A stretch of 12,983 nucleotides of DNA, from NCBI GenBank assembly GCA_027061995.1, contig JAMOUT010000028.1, forward strand, positions 1 to 12,983, in the 5' to 3' direction. Made by a program: the position numbers and the translations under genes. Shown piece after piece: positions 6,362 through 12,983 of this stretch. Each line of letters opens with the position of its first letter. The stretch's first letter is position 1. Below the pieces are notes generated by a model. The model did no database searches and was not told the DNA's origin. It saw nothing but the letters and a program-made list of their open reading frames with translations. This stretch comes from Candidatus Aminicenantota bacterium (GTDB lineage: Bacteria; Acidobacteriota; Aminicenantia; JAMOAD01).

Positions 6362-7774
6362 TTAAAAATCTATCTTCAAACTCAGATAAAATAGTTTATC
6401 TTTTTTAAATTCTCCGAATTTGGTTTTTGTTTCATCACCGGAGATGACAAAAAAGCCTCCGGCCGAAAGAATTAATCCGTCAGCTATCCTTAACTCAATC
6501 TGAGGAGTCAATGTCCACGAGGTTTTATCGGAAATCTCAATAATTCCCGATAATTTTATTTTATAATCATCTCCGTGAAATTTGTATTCAATATCAGGAA
6601 TAATATAATCGGAAATTTCACCGAAAAATTCCCCTTTTCTTTTCATAAAATATTTTTCAGCTTCCTTACTATAATCAAACTCATCAAAAAAACCGTGCAA
6701 ATATTGAAAATTGATGTAAAATCCGTGAGCAAAATTATAATCTCCTCCAATAACATATTTAAAAAACCCTTTCTCAAAAAGGGAAAAATTAATATTTCTA
6801 ACCCCTATGAAATTATTATTTAAAACAACCGGAACCTGAATAAGCCCCGAAGAATCATCAGGGATAATATAAGCCGCTTCCCCCCAGACACTTGCTCCCC
6901 CTATCGAAGTTGAAAAATCCGTTCCCACGATTTTTTCTTTTCCGTAAAAAAACTCTGCAGACGGGATTGAGGATAACATATAGCTCTTAATAATAGGAAG
7001 AGATATATTCCCATTATAAAAAGAAAAACCAAAATCAATATTAAAAAGATTGGTTGAGAACCTTATTCCGAAGTTGGAATCTTTTATATTGTTTCTCCAA
7101 TTATTTGATACCTCGATATTATTAACTTTCATACTTTGCTTGGTCAGAAGGGTGTATCCGTAGGGGAGCGGTGATACTTGATGCTGCATAAGCCAAATAA
7201 ATTGAATCTTTGAATTATCTCCCGTATAATATTCAAAATTAAGTGCTGTTTGAGGTCTTTTTTCAAAAGCATAATCAGGATCAAATGTGAAAAAATTTGC
7301 GAAATCAATAGGATTAAGATTATCCATTACACCGATTTTATCCGCTGTTCCCCATGAAATCCTCTGTTTTCCTATTGTTAAATCAAGATTATCAATTAAA
7401 AAATCGGAAATCATGATATTTGCTTCATAAAGATTTAATTCAAAATATTCGGAATATACGGGACTGCTTAAAATTCCCGATTCGGGAAAACTGTTTTTTG
7501 TAAATAGAGTCCCTGAGTTTGAAAATCCGTCGAATCTCAGATTATAGGAGATTCTATCATTTAAATTCCCCGCGATTTTCAACCTTGTTTCCAATCTTTT
7601 AAGCCCGAAATCACCGGAATCATGATTAAAATATTTGCCTGTGTTATCCGTCAGAAAAACAGAGCCGAAAAATTTAACTCTGCCCGAAACACTCAGATTC
7701 TTTTCAGTTGAAAAACCTGTAATCGAAAAAACAATTATCATAAAAACAATAAAAAATAATCTGTTTTTTTTCAT
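6362..7774 (-). CDS. DUF1302-like outer-membrane beta-barrel protein, 470 aa
   Basis: Predicted outer-membrane barrel and last gene of the RND operon. Residues 1-22 are a signal peptide. The rest alternates short amphipathic strands with turns, including LETRLKIAGNLNDRISYNLRFDGF (59-83). The diagnostic segment is GKQRISWG (135-142) followed by NLNPIDFANFF (152-162), which resembles the IGRQ.I.WG / LNPRD region of DUF1302 and related porin-like families. The last strand ends YLSLKIDF with C-terminal phenylalanine, the typical Bam recognition signature. AGGGGG before ATG 7774 overlaps the TAG stop of the LolA-like gene, with a gap of 9 nt, so co-translation is likely. The inferred role is the outer-membrane exit or receiver for whatever the RND protein and LolA-like protein handle. 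Substrate unknown. Confidence 0.82.
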   Translation of the reverse strand: MKKNRLFFIVFMIIVFSITGFSTEKNLSVSGRVKFFGSVFLTDNTGKYFNHDSGDFGLKRLETRLKIAGNLNDRISYNLRFDGFSNSGTLFTKNSFPESGILSSPVYSEYFELNLYEANIMISDFLIDNLDLTIGKQRISWGTADKIGVMDNLNPIDFANFFTFDPDYAFEKRPQTALNFEYYTGDNSKIQFIWLMQHQVSPLPYGYTLLTKQSMKVNNIEVSNNWRNNIKDSNFGIRFSTNLFNIDFGFSFYNGNISLPIIKSYMLSSIPSAEFFYGKEKIVGTDFSTSIGGASVWGEAAYIIPDDSSGLIQVPVVLNNNFIGVRNINFSLFEKGFFKYVIGGDYNFAHGFYINFQYLHGFFDEFDYSKEAEKYFMKRKGEFFGEISDYIIPDIEYKFHGDDYKIKLSGIIEISDKTSWTLTPQIELRIADGLILSAGGFFVISGDETKTKFGEFKKDKLFYLSLKIDF

Positions 7775-7783
7775 TTTATCCCC

Positions 7784-8545
7784 CTATTTCACCCTTTTTT
7801 TAAGAAATCTTTTACTGAAAATCTTTTTGTTAAGCCCTTTATTTAATTTAATCTCTTTAAGCTCAAGAGTTGTCCACGAGCCTTTTTTCATATCTTTCAT
7901 CTTAATAAAAGAGACAACATCATACTTTCCTATCCTTTTTGTTTTTTCCTCAGCTTTTTTCCAAATATTTCCCGAATTATCAAACGACTCCATAATAATG
8001 GGAAGCTCTGTTTTTTTACTTATGTGAAGTATGATTTTTGAATAAGGTTTTTTCACCCCTTTTTTTCTGCTCAATTTAAGAACCCATACATTATCTGTCT
8101 CTTTTATTATTTCAGAAGTATAATTTTTGGAAAATCCTGATGAGGAAAGATCATCATAAGAAAAATCCGAACCCATAAATGAATCCTTTTTACTTGATGA
8201 AGCAATCCTTCTAATCCTGTGAAATTCAGGAAGATAAAGGAACATATCATTTTCCGAGATTGTCAGAAAACCGACATTTTTAACATCCGCCGGAGATATG
8301 AATTTCATCAATTTCCAATCATCCGAATTCAAATTATTTTTTGTCCATACTTTAAGTTTTCTAACTTTAACCGAAGAACCTTTGTGAATCTCCATTATCA
8401 TAACAGCTTCCGTATCTTTCGGAGCTTTTGCTCCGATCATTTTATCTTCCGTTTTTTTTAGAATAGAATCCGCTGTTTCACTAAATAAAAACAGGGAAAA
8501 TATAAACATAAAACCGATAATTAAAACAATTGTTTTTTTTCTCAT
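7784..8545 (-). CDS. outer membrane lipoprotein-sorting protein (LolA-like), 253 aa
   Basis: Periplasmic protein of the LolA/LolB-like fold found beside RND/MMPL exporters and annotated in databases as outer membrane lipoprotein-sorting protein. It is distinct from true LolA. Residues 1-22 are a signal peptide. The family signature is clear: FISPADVKNVGFL (82-94), FLYLPEFHRIRRI (102-114) and KDSFMGSDFSYDDL (120-133). C-terminal strands follow, including PIIMESFDNSGN and WTTLELKEIKLNKGL. The C-terminus is very basic. GGAGGA precedes ATG 8545. The start shares one base with the RND stop codon (TAATG), so translation is probably coupled. The inferred role is to carry a lipid or lipid-anchored cargo across the periplasm between the RND exporter and the barrel protein. 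Confidence 0.9.
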   Translation of the reverse strand: MRKKTIVLIIGFMFIFSLFLFSETADSILKKTEDKMIGAKAPKDTEAVMIMEIHKGSSVKVRKLKVWTKNNLNSDDWKLMKFISPADVKNVGFLTISENDMFLYLPEFHRIRRIASSSKKDSFMGSDFSYDDLSSSGFSKNYTSEIIKETDNVWVLKLSRKKGVKKPYSKIILHISKKTELPIIMESFDNSGNIWKKAEEKTKRIGKYDVVSFIKMKDMKKGSWTTLELKEIKLNKGLNKKIFSKRFLKKRVK

Positions 8546-11400
8546 TATTTTCCTCCTTTTTCTTTTTTAAATTTTGGTTTTAATATAAGAAGAGAAGAGG
8601 GTAAAAGGGTAAGAGTTGATAGAGCGGATAAAAACATTGCCGCTACCATGGTCCCTCCGAAATTTCTCAAAGGAAGTATGGATGAAAAAAGTAAAACAGC
8701 AAAACCAATCATAACAGCTGCCGAATTTGTGATAATAGCTCTCCCCTTTTCTCTGAATGATTTTCTCACTGCTTCTTCAAGATTCAGCCCGCTGTCAATC
8801 TCAAGTGTAACACCGTGAATAAAATGAATCGCATAATCGATTCCCACGCCTATTGAAATTCCCCCTATCATCATGGTTGCATAATCAAGAGAAATCCCCG
8901 TATATCCGAGAAAACCATACATAACTCCGATTGTAAAAATTATGGGGAAAGTGGAGATAAGTCCGATAATAAAATTTCTTCTCATAAAAACCATTAAAAT
9001 AAGAGTAACAAAATATGCAAGAATAAGGGATTGAATCTGAGAGCTGAAGAGTGATTCATCAAGTGAAGTCAAAAGGGAAGGTTGTCCCGATTGATCAACA
9101 AACTCCAAATTAACTTTCTCCCCTTTAATCCCATTAATTTCCGGAGAATGAATAACCGCAAGATTATCATTTATATCGTATAAAATCGAAAAAACCCTTT
9201 TTCTAAAGTCTTTGTTTTTAGTATTAAAAATTTTGTTTAATGAAGACCAGATAAATTCGGTTTTTGCTTCCACTCTGATCCCGTTTAATCTATATATTAT
9301 TGTATCAGCTATATCTTTTGCCGTTTCTTCACCATATTCATCTTTTGAAATTGTTTCTGCGAATATATCAATAATATTTTTTTTCTTAAACTCCCCTTTA
9401 TCAAACAGAAGAATCATACTATTAATTATTTTTTCCCCTAAACTCTTATCAATCTCAAAATCAAAATCATCACTCAGAACATAGTTTGTCAAAGATTTTT
9501 CAAATCTCTCTTTTATATCACTATCGGAAACAATTATTTTTATCCCGTTTATTATCGGATTCAATATCTTATTTTTATCCGAAGATCCGCCGAGATAATG
9601 TTTTTCAAGCCATATTATCTCATCAGTCAAATAATCAGCCTCTTTAATCCTTATGGGAATACTTTTCTCATAATTAAGTTTTGATAAATCATACTTATAA
9701 TATTTTTTTCTCAAATCATCTTTTAAAAATCCGGCAATTTTATAGAATAGTTTTTTATTAAAATCCGTTGAAGCTTCGGAAGTTTTTGAATAAACTATCG
9801 AATCCCTGTTATCACCGCTTATTATCTGTTTAATCTCATCCCTCCCCTCCATGAAAAACCACAGATTACCAATTGCCCTTTCTTTATCGGGTATGGAAAA
9901 CCTGTCATTCAGATTATTATTCAAATCCTCCACAATCTCAACAATGGAATATGGTGAACTCAAATTATTATCCGAGAACAGGAAATCTTCCCCTCTTCTC
10001 ATAATCCTTAAAATTTCCGGAGATTTTGAATTATCGGATTTAAAATAAAACAGAACAGGATAAGCTCCGTTAAATTCATCTCCCGCTATTTTAAGCCCTT
10101 TTCTCGGTTGAGAATTCTTCGGATAATATTCTGAAAAATTCACCTCTCTGTTAACTTTTAAAATCCCTATTGAAAACAGTAATAAAAATCCGGCGGATAA
10201 TATGAAAACAACCCATCTGTTTTTTATGATAATATTTGCAAATCTATCAAGAAACATGCTGAAATTCCCTTTATCAGTATCTTTACTCTCCTTAAAATCG
10301 GAAAAAGATGATAAAGCCGGAATAAGTGTTATTGCAATCACTAATGCAAAAAAGATTCCGATGGCTGAAAATATTCCGAAATCAGCTATAAGAGTAAGCT
10401 TTGCGGTTGTAAAGGATAAAAATCCTATCAGAGTTGTTAATCCCGCAAGAGCCACGGGGATAAATATTTCCGCGGTGGCTTTAATAAGTTTTTGTTTTAT
10501 GGTCTCGGAATCACCTGTTTTAACATCATGAATATATTTATTTAACACATGTATCCCGTATGCGGAACCGAGAGCTATTAAAAGCACGGGTATAGCGGGG
10601 GTTATCAGAGTCAGAGGTTTATGAAGAAAACCTATAAATCCGAAAAGCCATATAACGGAGAAAATAACCACAACCGACGGAAAGACAACCCCTTTAAATG
10701 ATTTAAAACTAATATAAAGAATAAGGATAATCAAAAAAATTATCATCGGAGTAAGTTTTTTTAAATCATTTGTGGTAAACAGATTCAGGAAATAACCGTC
10801 AGACGGCATTCCGCTATAATATATCTTTCCTTCATTTTTAAAATATTTTTCACTTTCGGGAATAATAACTTTTTGAACAATCCCGATAGGATCATATTTT
10901 TCCGAAATAAATATTGATATTGCCGCTGTTTTACCATCAGAAGATACAATATTATCTTTATATAACTCCTTTGAAAGCACATATTCCGATAGTTTTTTCA
11001 ATTCTTTTTCATTCCGAGGGATTCTATCAAGAAAATCCTTGACCTCTATTCCCCCCTCTATTTTTTTTATATCAGCTATATTACCGATAGAGGTTATCAT
11101 AAATATCTCTTTTCTCTCTTTAAGTTTTTCCGTAAATTCCTTTATCTTTTTTAGCGTTTGAGTTTCAAATACCCCTTTATCGGTTTTTACGACAACCATA
11201 ACAAGATCATTTATTGCAAACTCCTCCGCCGCATGCACAAACAGAGATAATCTCGGATCATCCTTTGACAACCAATCGGTTATCTTATTATAAAATTTCA
11301 GATTCTTATATTGTGACATTGATAATACTGTGATTATCAAAACAATAATTATAATAAACCATCTCTTTCGAACGCAAAATTCCGATATCTTTTTTATCAT
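8545..11400 (-). CDS. RND superfamily exporter, MMPL/HAE3-type, 951 aa
   Basis: Inner-membrane proton-driven exporter of the RND superfamily, closest in architecture to the MMPL/HAE3 group. These export lipids or hydrophobic compounds and do not need the MFP partner of AcrB-type pumps. It has twelve predicted helices in two repeats: about 14-30, 216-232, 237-257, 262-284, 308-330 and 336-362, then 396-415, 790-806, 809-830, 838-862, 885-907 and 912-941. The second half has GVGIDYAIHFIHG (851-863), the conserved helix 10 motif with the acidic residue for proton coupling. The first half has GSAYGIHVLNKYIHD at the matching place, lacking the aspartate. Periplasmic loops are about 185 and 375 residues. 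The second carries a large insertion (about 560-750) that makes the protein longer than many relatives. GAGGAG lies inside the tetR 3' end, and the gap is 3 nt. Confidence 0.93.
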   Translation of the reverse strand: MIKKISEFCVRKRWFIIIIVLIITVLSMSQYKNLKFYNKITDWLSKDDPRLSLFVHAAEEFAINDLVMVVVKTDKGVFETQTLKKIKEFTEKLKERKEIFMITSIGNIADIKKIEGGIEVKDFLDRIPRNEKELKKLSEYVLSKELYKDNIVSSDGKTAAISIFISEKYDPIGIVQKVIIPESEKYFKNEGKIYYSGMPSDGYFLNLFTTNDLKKLTPMIIFLIILILYISFKSFKGVVFPSVVVIFSVIWLFGFIGFLHKPLTLITPAIPVLLIALGSAYGIHVLNKYIHDVKTGDSETIKQKLIKATAEIFIPVALAGLTTLIGFLSFTTAKLTLIADFGIFSAIGIFFALVIAITLIPALSSFSDFKESKDTDKGNFSMFLDRFANIIIKNRWVVFILSAGFLLLFSIGILKVNREVNFSEYYPKNSQPRKGLKIAGDEFNGAYPVLFYFKSDNSKSPEILRIMRRGEDFLFSDNNLSSPYSIVEIVEDLNNNLNDRFSIPDKERAIGNLWFFMEGRDEIKQIISGDNRDSIVYSKTSEASTDFNKKLFYKIAGFLKDDLRKKYYKYDLSKLNYEKSIPIRIKEADYLTDEIIWLEKHYLGGSSDKNKILNPIINGIKIIVSDSDIKERFEKSLTNYVLSDDFDFEIDKSLGEKIINSMILLFDKGEFKKKNIIDIFAETISKDEYGEETAKDIADTIIYRLNGIRVEAKTEFIWSSLNKIFNTKNKDFRKRVFSILYDINDNLAVIHSPEINGIKGEKVNLEFVDQSGQPSLLTSLDESLFSSQIQSLILAYFVTLILMVFMRRNFIIGLISTFPIIFTIGVMYGFLGYTGISLDYATMMIGGISIGVGIDYAIHFIHGVTLEIDSGLNLEEAVRKSFREKGRAIITNSAAVMIGFAVLLFSSILPLRNFGGTMVAAMFLSALSTLTLLPSSLLILKPKFKKEKGGK

Positions 11401-11403
11401 ATT

Positions 11404-12012
11404 TTATCTCCTCTCTGTTATAGTCATAAAAAATTCATCAAGAATAGGAAGTGAAACCTCGCCGAAACTACTTTTTCTTCTCTCAAAAACATTCCACAAT
11501 GTAAAAGCGGTATGAATTATCCCGAGATATCTTATTGCCGTTATCTCAGGATTAAGATCTTTTCTGAACTCCCCTTCCTCCATCCCTTTTTTTATAATCC
11601 CCGCAAATTCATTTCTAAGCTCTTCAATAATTTTTTTAAATTTTATAAATAAAATTTCATTTTCAACATACAGTTCATCCGTAAAAAGTATCCTGTATAT
11701 TCCGGGGAAATCATTCAGATAATCCACCGCAAATTTAAACCACTCTCTCAAACTTTTTTCAGGTTCAAGTTTTTGTATTTTAATTCTTTTAAACTCATCA
11801 TCAAGAAGTTTTTCCGATATATCCAAAATCATCCCGAATATCTCGGATTTTGATTTTATGTGTTTATATAAAGCACCCTCACCAAAACCTATCTCATCCG
11901 CAAGTTTTTTTGTTGTTATCCCTTTTAATCCGAAGCGATCCGCAAGCTTTAATGCGGCAGTGAAGATATCATACTTTCTTTTTTCAAGAAATCTGTTTAT
12001 ATCTTTTCTCAT
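11404..12012 (-). CDS. TetR/AcrR family transcriptional regulator, 202 aa
   Basis: Cytoplasmic DNA-binding repressor and first gene of the RND operon. The N-terminal helix-turn-helix (about 12-58) is typical: IFTAALKLADRFGLKGITTKKLADEIG, then GFGEGALYKHIKSKSEIF with the YKHI/YxHF recognition helix. The helical C-terminal domain (about 75-195) would bind the ligand and form a dimer. It contains LREWFKFAVDYLNDFPGIYRIL and IRYLGIIHTAFTLWNVF, with several aromatic residues that could line a hydrophobic pocket. AGAGGTG lies upstream of ATG 12012. A strong promoter with an operator array lies 64-127 nt upstream, so autorepression is the natural reading. The inducer is probably related to the cargo of the RND system; that is inference from context. 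Confidence 0.93.
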   Translation of the reverse strand: MRKDINRFLEKRKYDIFTAALKLADRFGLKGITTKKLADEIGFGEGALYKHIKSKSEIFGMILDISEKLLDDEFKRIKIQKLEPEKSLREWFKFAVDYLNDFPGIYRILFTDELYVENEILFIKFKKIIEELRNEFAGIIKKGMEEGEFRKDLNPEITAIRYLGIIHTAFTLWNVFERRKSSFGEVSLPILDEFFMTITERR

Positions 12013-12075
12013 CCATTCACCTCTTTCTTTTTACAATGATTTAAAAACATTAATCTCATCCTTTTCTCCTTTTCA

Positions 12076-12104
12076 TACTCACTCAAAGTGAGTAAATACT
12101 CACT
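12076..12104. promoter_or_regulatory. predicted TetR operator: three alternating 8-bp half-sites
   Basis: TACTCACT (12076-12083), AGTGAGTA (12087-12094) and TACTCACT (12097-12104) are perfect copies in alternating orientation. They form two overlapping perfect palindromes sharing the central half-site, with spacers of 3 (CAA) and 2 (AA) nt. They start 6 nt downstream of the tetR -10 box and cover the predicted start point, so bound protein would prevent initiation. The size suits TetR-family operators, which are usually 15-30 bp inverted repeats. That this TetR protein is the binder is inferred from position. Confidence 0.75.
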
Positions 12105-12109
12105 CTCAT

Positions 12110-12139
12110 AATATAACAAATTTCTCTTCCTTTTGTCAA
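12110..12139 (-). promoter_or_regulatory. promoter of the tetR-RND operon
   Basis: On the minus strand, a perfect -35 TTGACA (12134-12139) and a -10 TATATT (12110-12115) are separated by 18 nt. TGT before the -10 gives an extended -10. Transcription would start near 12103, inside the half-site array, leaving a leader of about 90 nt before tetR. Confidence 0.75.
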
Positions 12140-12164
12140 CAATTTTTTAATTTTTGAAAAAAAT

Positions 12165-12193
12165 TTGCTCACGATTTTTAAAAACAGTATAAT
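12165..12193 (+). promoter_or_regulatory. promoter of the TlpA-like gene
   Basis: A -35-like TTGCTC (12165-12170) and a perfect TATAAT (12188-12193) are 17 nt apart. Start is predicted near 12200, about 22 nt before ATG 12222. The TetR half-sites end 60 nt upstream of the -35, so direct repression by the same protein is not evident. Confidence 0.6.
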
Positions 12194-12221
12194 TAATAAT
12201 TATTATAATAGGAGGAAAACA

Positions 12222-12695
12222 ATGAAAAAAGGGATTCTGTTTTTATTTATCTTATTATTTTTATCTTTTAATATTTTTGCAGTTCAGAATAATTCTAATT
12301 CCTGCGGGAATATAGTGTTAAACAATGTGGACAATACAAAAGCAAATTTTTCCGATTTTACGGGAGGCAAACTTCTCGTTGTTTTTTGGTCACCGAGATG
12401 CTCCCACTGCGTTAATGAGATCCCCGTTCTGAAAAAACTAAAAAAAGAATACGGCAATAAGCTTACAATCATCAGTGTTCTTGAAATCAATTATGATGAT
12501 TTTGTTAAGGATTTTTTAGAAAAGAACAAGCTCCCCTACCCTGTATTCAAGATGAATTATAAACTTGAAAATTGCCTCGGAGGGGTCAGATATTTTCCGA
12601 CTCTCTATTTTTTAAATTCCGAGGGTAAAGTCAAAAACAAACTTGAAAGTTATAATGAGTATGAAACAATAAAAAGCATAATAGATTCGCTGTGA
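12222..12695 (+). CDS. secreted TlpA/ResA-like thioredoxin-fold protein, 157 aa
   Basis: Exported thiol-disulfide oxidoreductase of the TlpA/ResA/AhpC-TSA type, expected in the periplasm. Residues 1-20 form a signal peptide (MKKGILFLF..., cleavage likely after NIFA). It has no lipobox, so it is probably soluble. The thioredoxin fold includes LLVVFWSPRC with active-site C60-SH-C63, the EIPVLKKL helix, ISVLEI, and the cis-proline P126 in VRYFPTLYF. Two further cysteines, C28 and C118, lie outside the active site. The length fits a one-domain TlpA protein with a shortened N-terminus. I start it at ATG 12222 because GGAGGA lies 5 nt upstream. An upstream TTG at 12165 lies within the -35 box and would precede the signal peptide. 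It is divergent from the tetR operon. Likely reduced by DsbD; substrate unknown. Confidence 0.88.
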   Translation: MKKGILFLFILLFLSFNIFAVQNNSNSCGNIVLNNVDNTKANFSDFTGGKLLVVFWSPRCSHCVNEIPVLKKLKKEYGNKLTIISVLEINYDDFVKDFLEKNKLPYPVFKMNYKLENCLGGVRYFPTLYFLNSEGKVKNKLESYNEYETIKSIIDSL

Positions 12696-12698
12696 AGC

Positions 12699-12983
12699 TC
12701 AGCTTTCAGAATTCAGAATCAGCAGATCTTCGGGAATCATTACTTCTATGATTTTTGATTTTATATCAACCTTTTTACAAAATTCCCGAACAAAAGGTAT
12801 CATAATTTGTTTATCCCCCTCTACAACAAGAATCTCATTTCCACCCTCAACAATATTCTTAACAACCCCTAATTCACCGAATTTTTCATCGATTATCTTA
12901 CAACCTATAAGTTCATGAATAAAATATTCATCCTCTTTTTTTTCAATAATCTCTTCATCGGGAAGCATTATCTCTTTCCCCTT
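12699..12983 (-). CDS. rimM: ribosome maturation factor RimM, 3' part (5' end off window)
   Basis: C-terminal half of RimM, the 16S rRNA processing factor that binds ribosomal protein S19 and assists 30S head assembly. The reading frame continues through the window edge (KGKEI before MLPDEE), so the ATG at 12968 is internal and the gene is partial. The visible part is the end of the N-terminal domain linker (KGKEIMLPDEEI) and the PRC-barrel domain: FIHELIGCKIIDEKFGELG, VKNIVEGGNEILVV, KQIMIPFV and IEVMIPEDLL. These match the family pattern closely. The gene ends with TGA at 12701-12699. It is usually followed by trmD and rplS, but here a convergent gene begins 3 nt away, so rimM is the last gene of its transcript. 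Confidence 0.9.
   Translation of the reverse strand, partial: KGKEIMLPDEEIIEKKEDEYFIHELIGCKIIDEKFGELGVVKNIVEGGNEILVVEGDKQIMIPFVREFCKKVDIKSKIIEVMIPEDLLILNSES

Noticed and set aside
12165-12221. TTG start for the TlpA-like gene at 12165
   Set aside because: The TTG is the -35 box of the promoter, and the 19 added residues would precede a normal signal peptide. ATG 12222 has a strong ribosome site.
12687-12710. Hairpin across the convergent stop codons of the TlpA-like gene and rimM
   Set aside because: CTG(T)GAAGC-TCA-GCTTTCAG can pair with one bulge, but no T-run follows on either strand, so it is not supported as an intrinsic terminator.
1-12983. CRISPR array, tRNA, rRNA, transposase or prophage genes
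   Set aside because: Looked for spaced direct repeats, tRNA T-loop-like motifs and transposase or integrase motifs in all long frames. None was seen.

Overview
The window comes from a low-G+C, diderm (Gram-negative-type) bacterium. The evidence is a predicted outer-membrane beta-barrel protein ending in phenylalanine, a LolA-like periplasmic protein, an RND exporter, a DsbD electron carrier and several Sec-type signal peptides. Intergenic DNA is strongly A+T-rich, Shine-Dalgarno sites are purine-rich (GGAGG type) and promoters look sigma70-like (TTGACA / TATAAT). The phylum cannot be fixed from this sequence. The gene set would suit an anaerobic or microaerobic lineage in Spirochaetota, Fusobacteriota, Cloacimonadota or similar groups, but that is a guess.

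Layout, left to right. Positions 1-425 hold only a doubtful 49-codon minus-strand ORF with a GA dinucleotide tract. Positions 426-2504 (minus) encode a secreted right-handed parallel beta-helix protein of the kind found among polysaccharide-acting enzymes. A small ORF directly upstream overlaps its start codon (ATGA). Positions 2822-4760 (minus) are a two-gene redox operon, dsbD followed by a cytoplasmic thioredoxin. Together they form a likely relay carrying reductant from cytoplasm to periplasm. A divergent promoter region (4761-5003) separates it from a lone plus-strand AAA_14/DUF4143-type ATPase (5004-6269).

Positions 6362-12012 (minus) are the main block: a tightly packed four-gene operon transcribed from right to left. 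Its order is TetR regulator, 951-residue RND/MMPL exporter, LolA-like outer-membrane lipoprotein-sorting protein, and DUF1302-like outer-membrane barrel. Gene junctions are 3 nt, a 1-nt stop/start overlap (TAATG) and 9 nt. Upstream of tetR is a strong promoter. Three alternating 8-bp half-sites (TACTCACT / AGTGAGTA) sit at the predicted transcription start, so autorepression by the TetR protein is likely. The proteins span inner membrane, periplasm and outer membrane, which suggests a trans-envelope route for a lipid or other hydrophobic molecule.

Divergent from this operon is a secreted TlpA/ResA-like thioredoxin-fold protein (12222-12695, plus). It is a plausible periplasmic client of DsbD. 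The right edge carries the 3'-terminal part of rimM (minus), convergent with the TlpA-like gene and only 3 nt from it.

No tRNA, rRNA, CRISPR array, insertion sequence or prophage gene was recognised. The strongest candidate for a system worth studying is the TetR-RND-LolA-barrel operon with its operator array. This gene combination is known in outline from other bacteria, so it is poorly characterised rather than clearly new.
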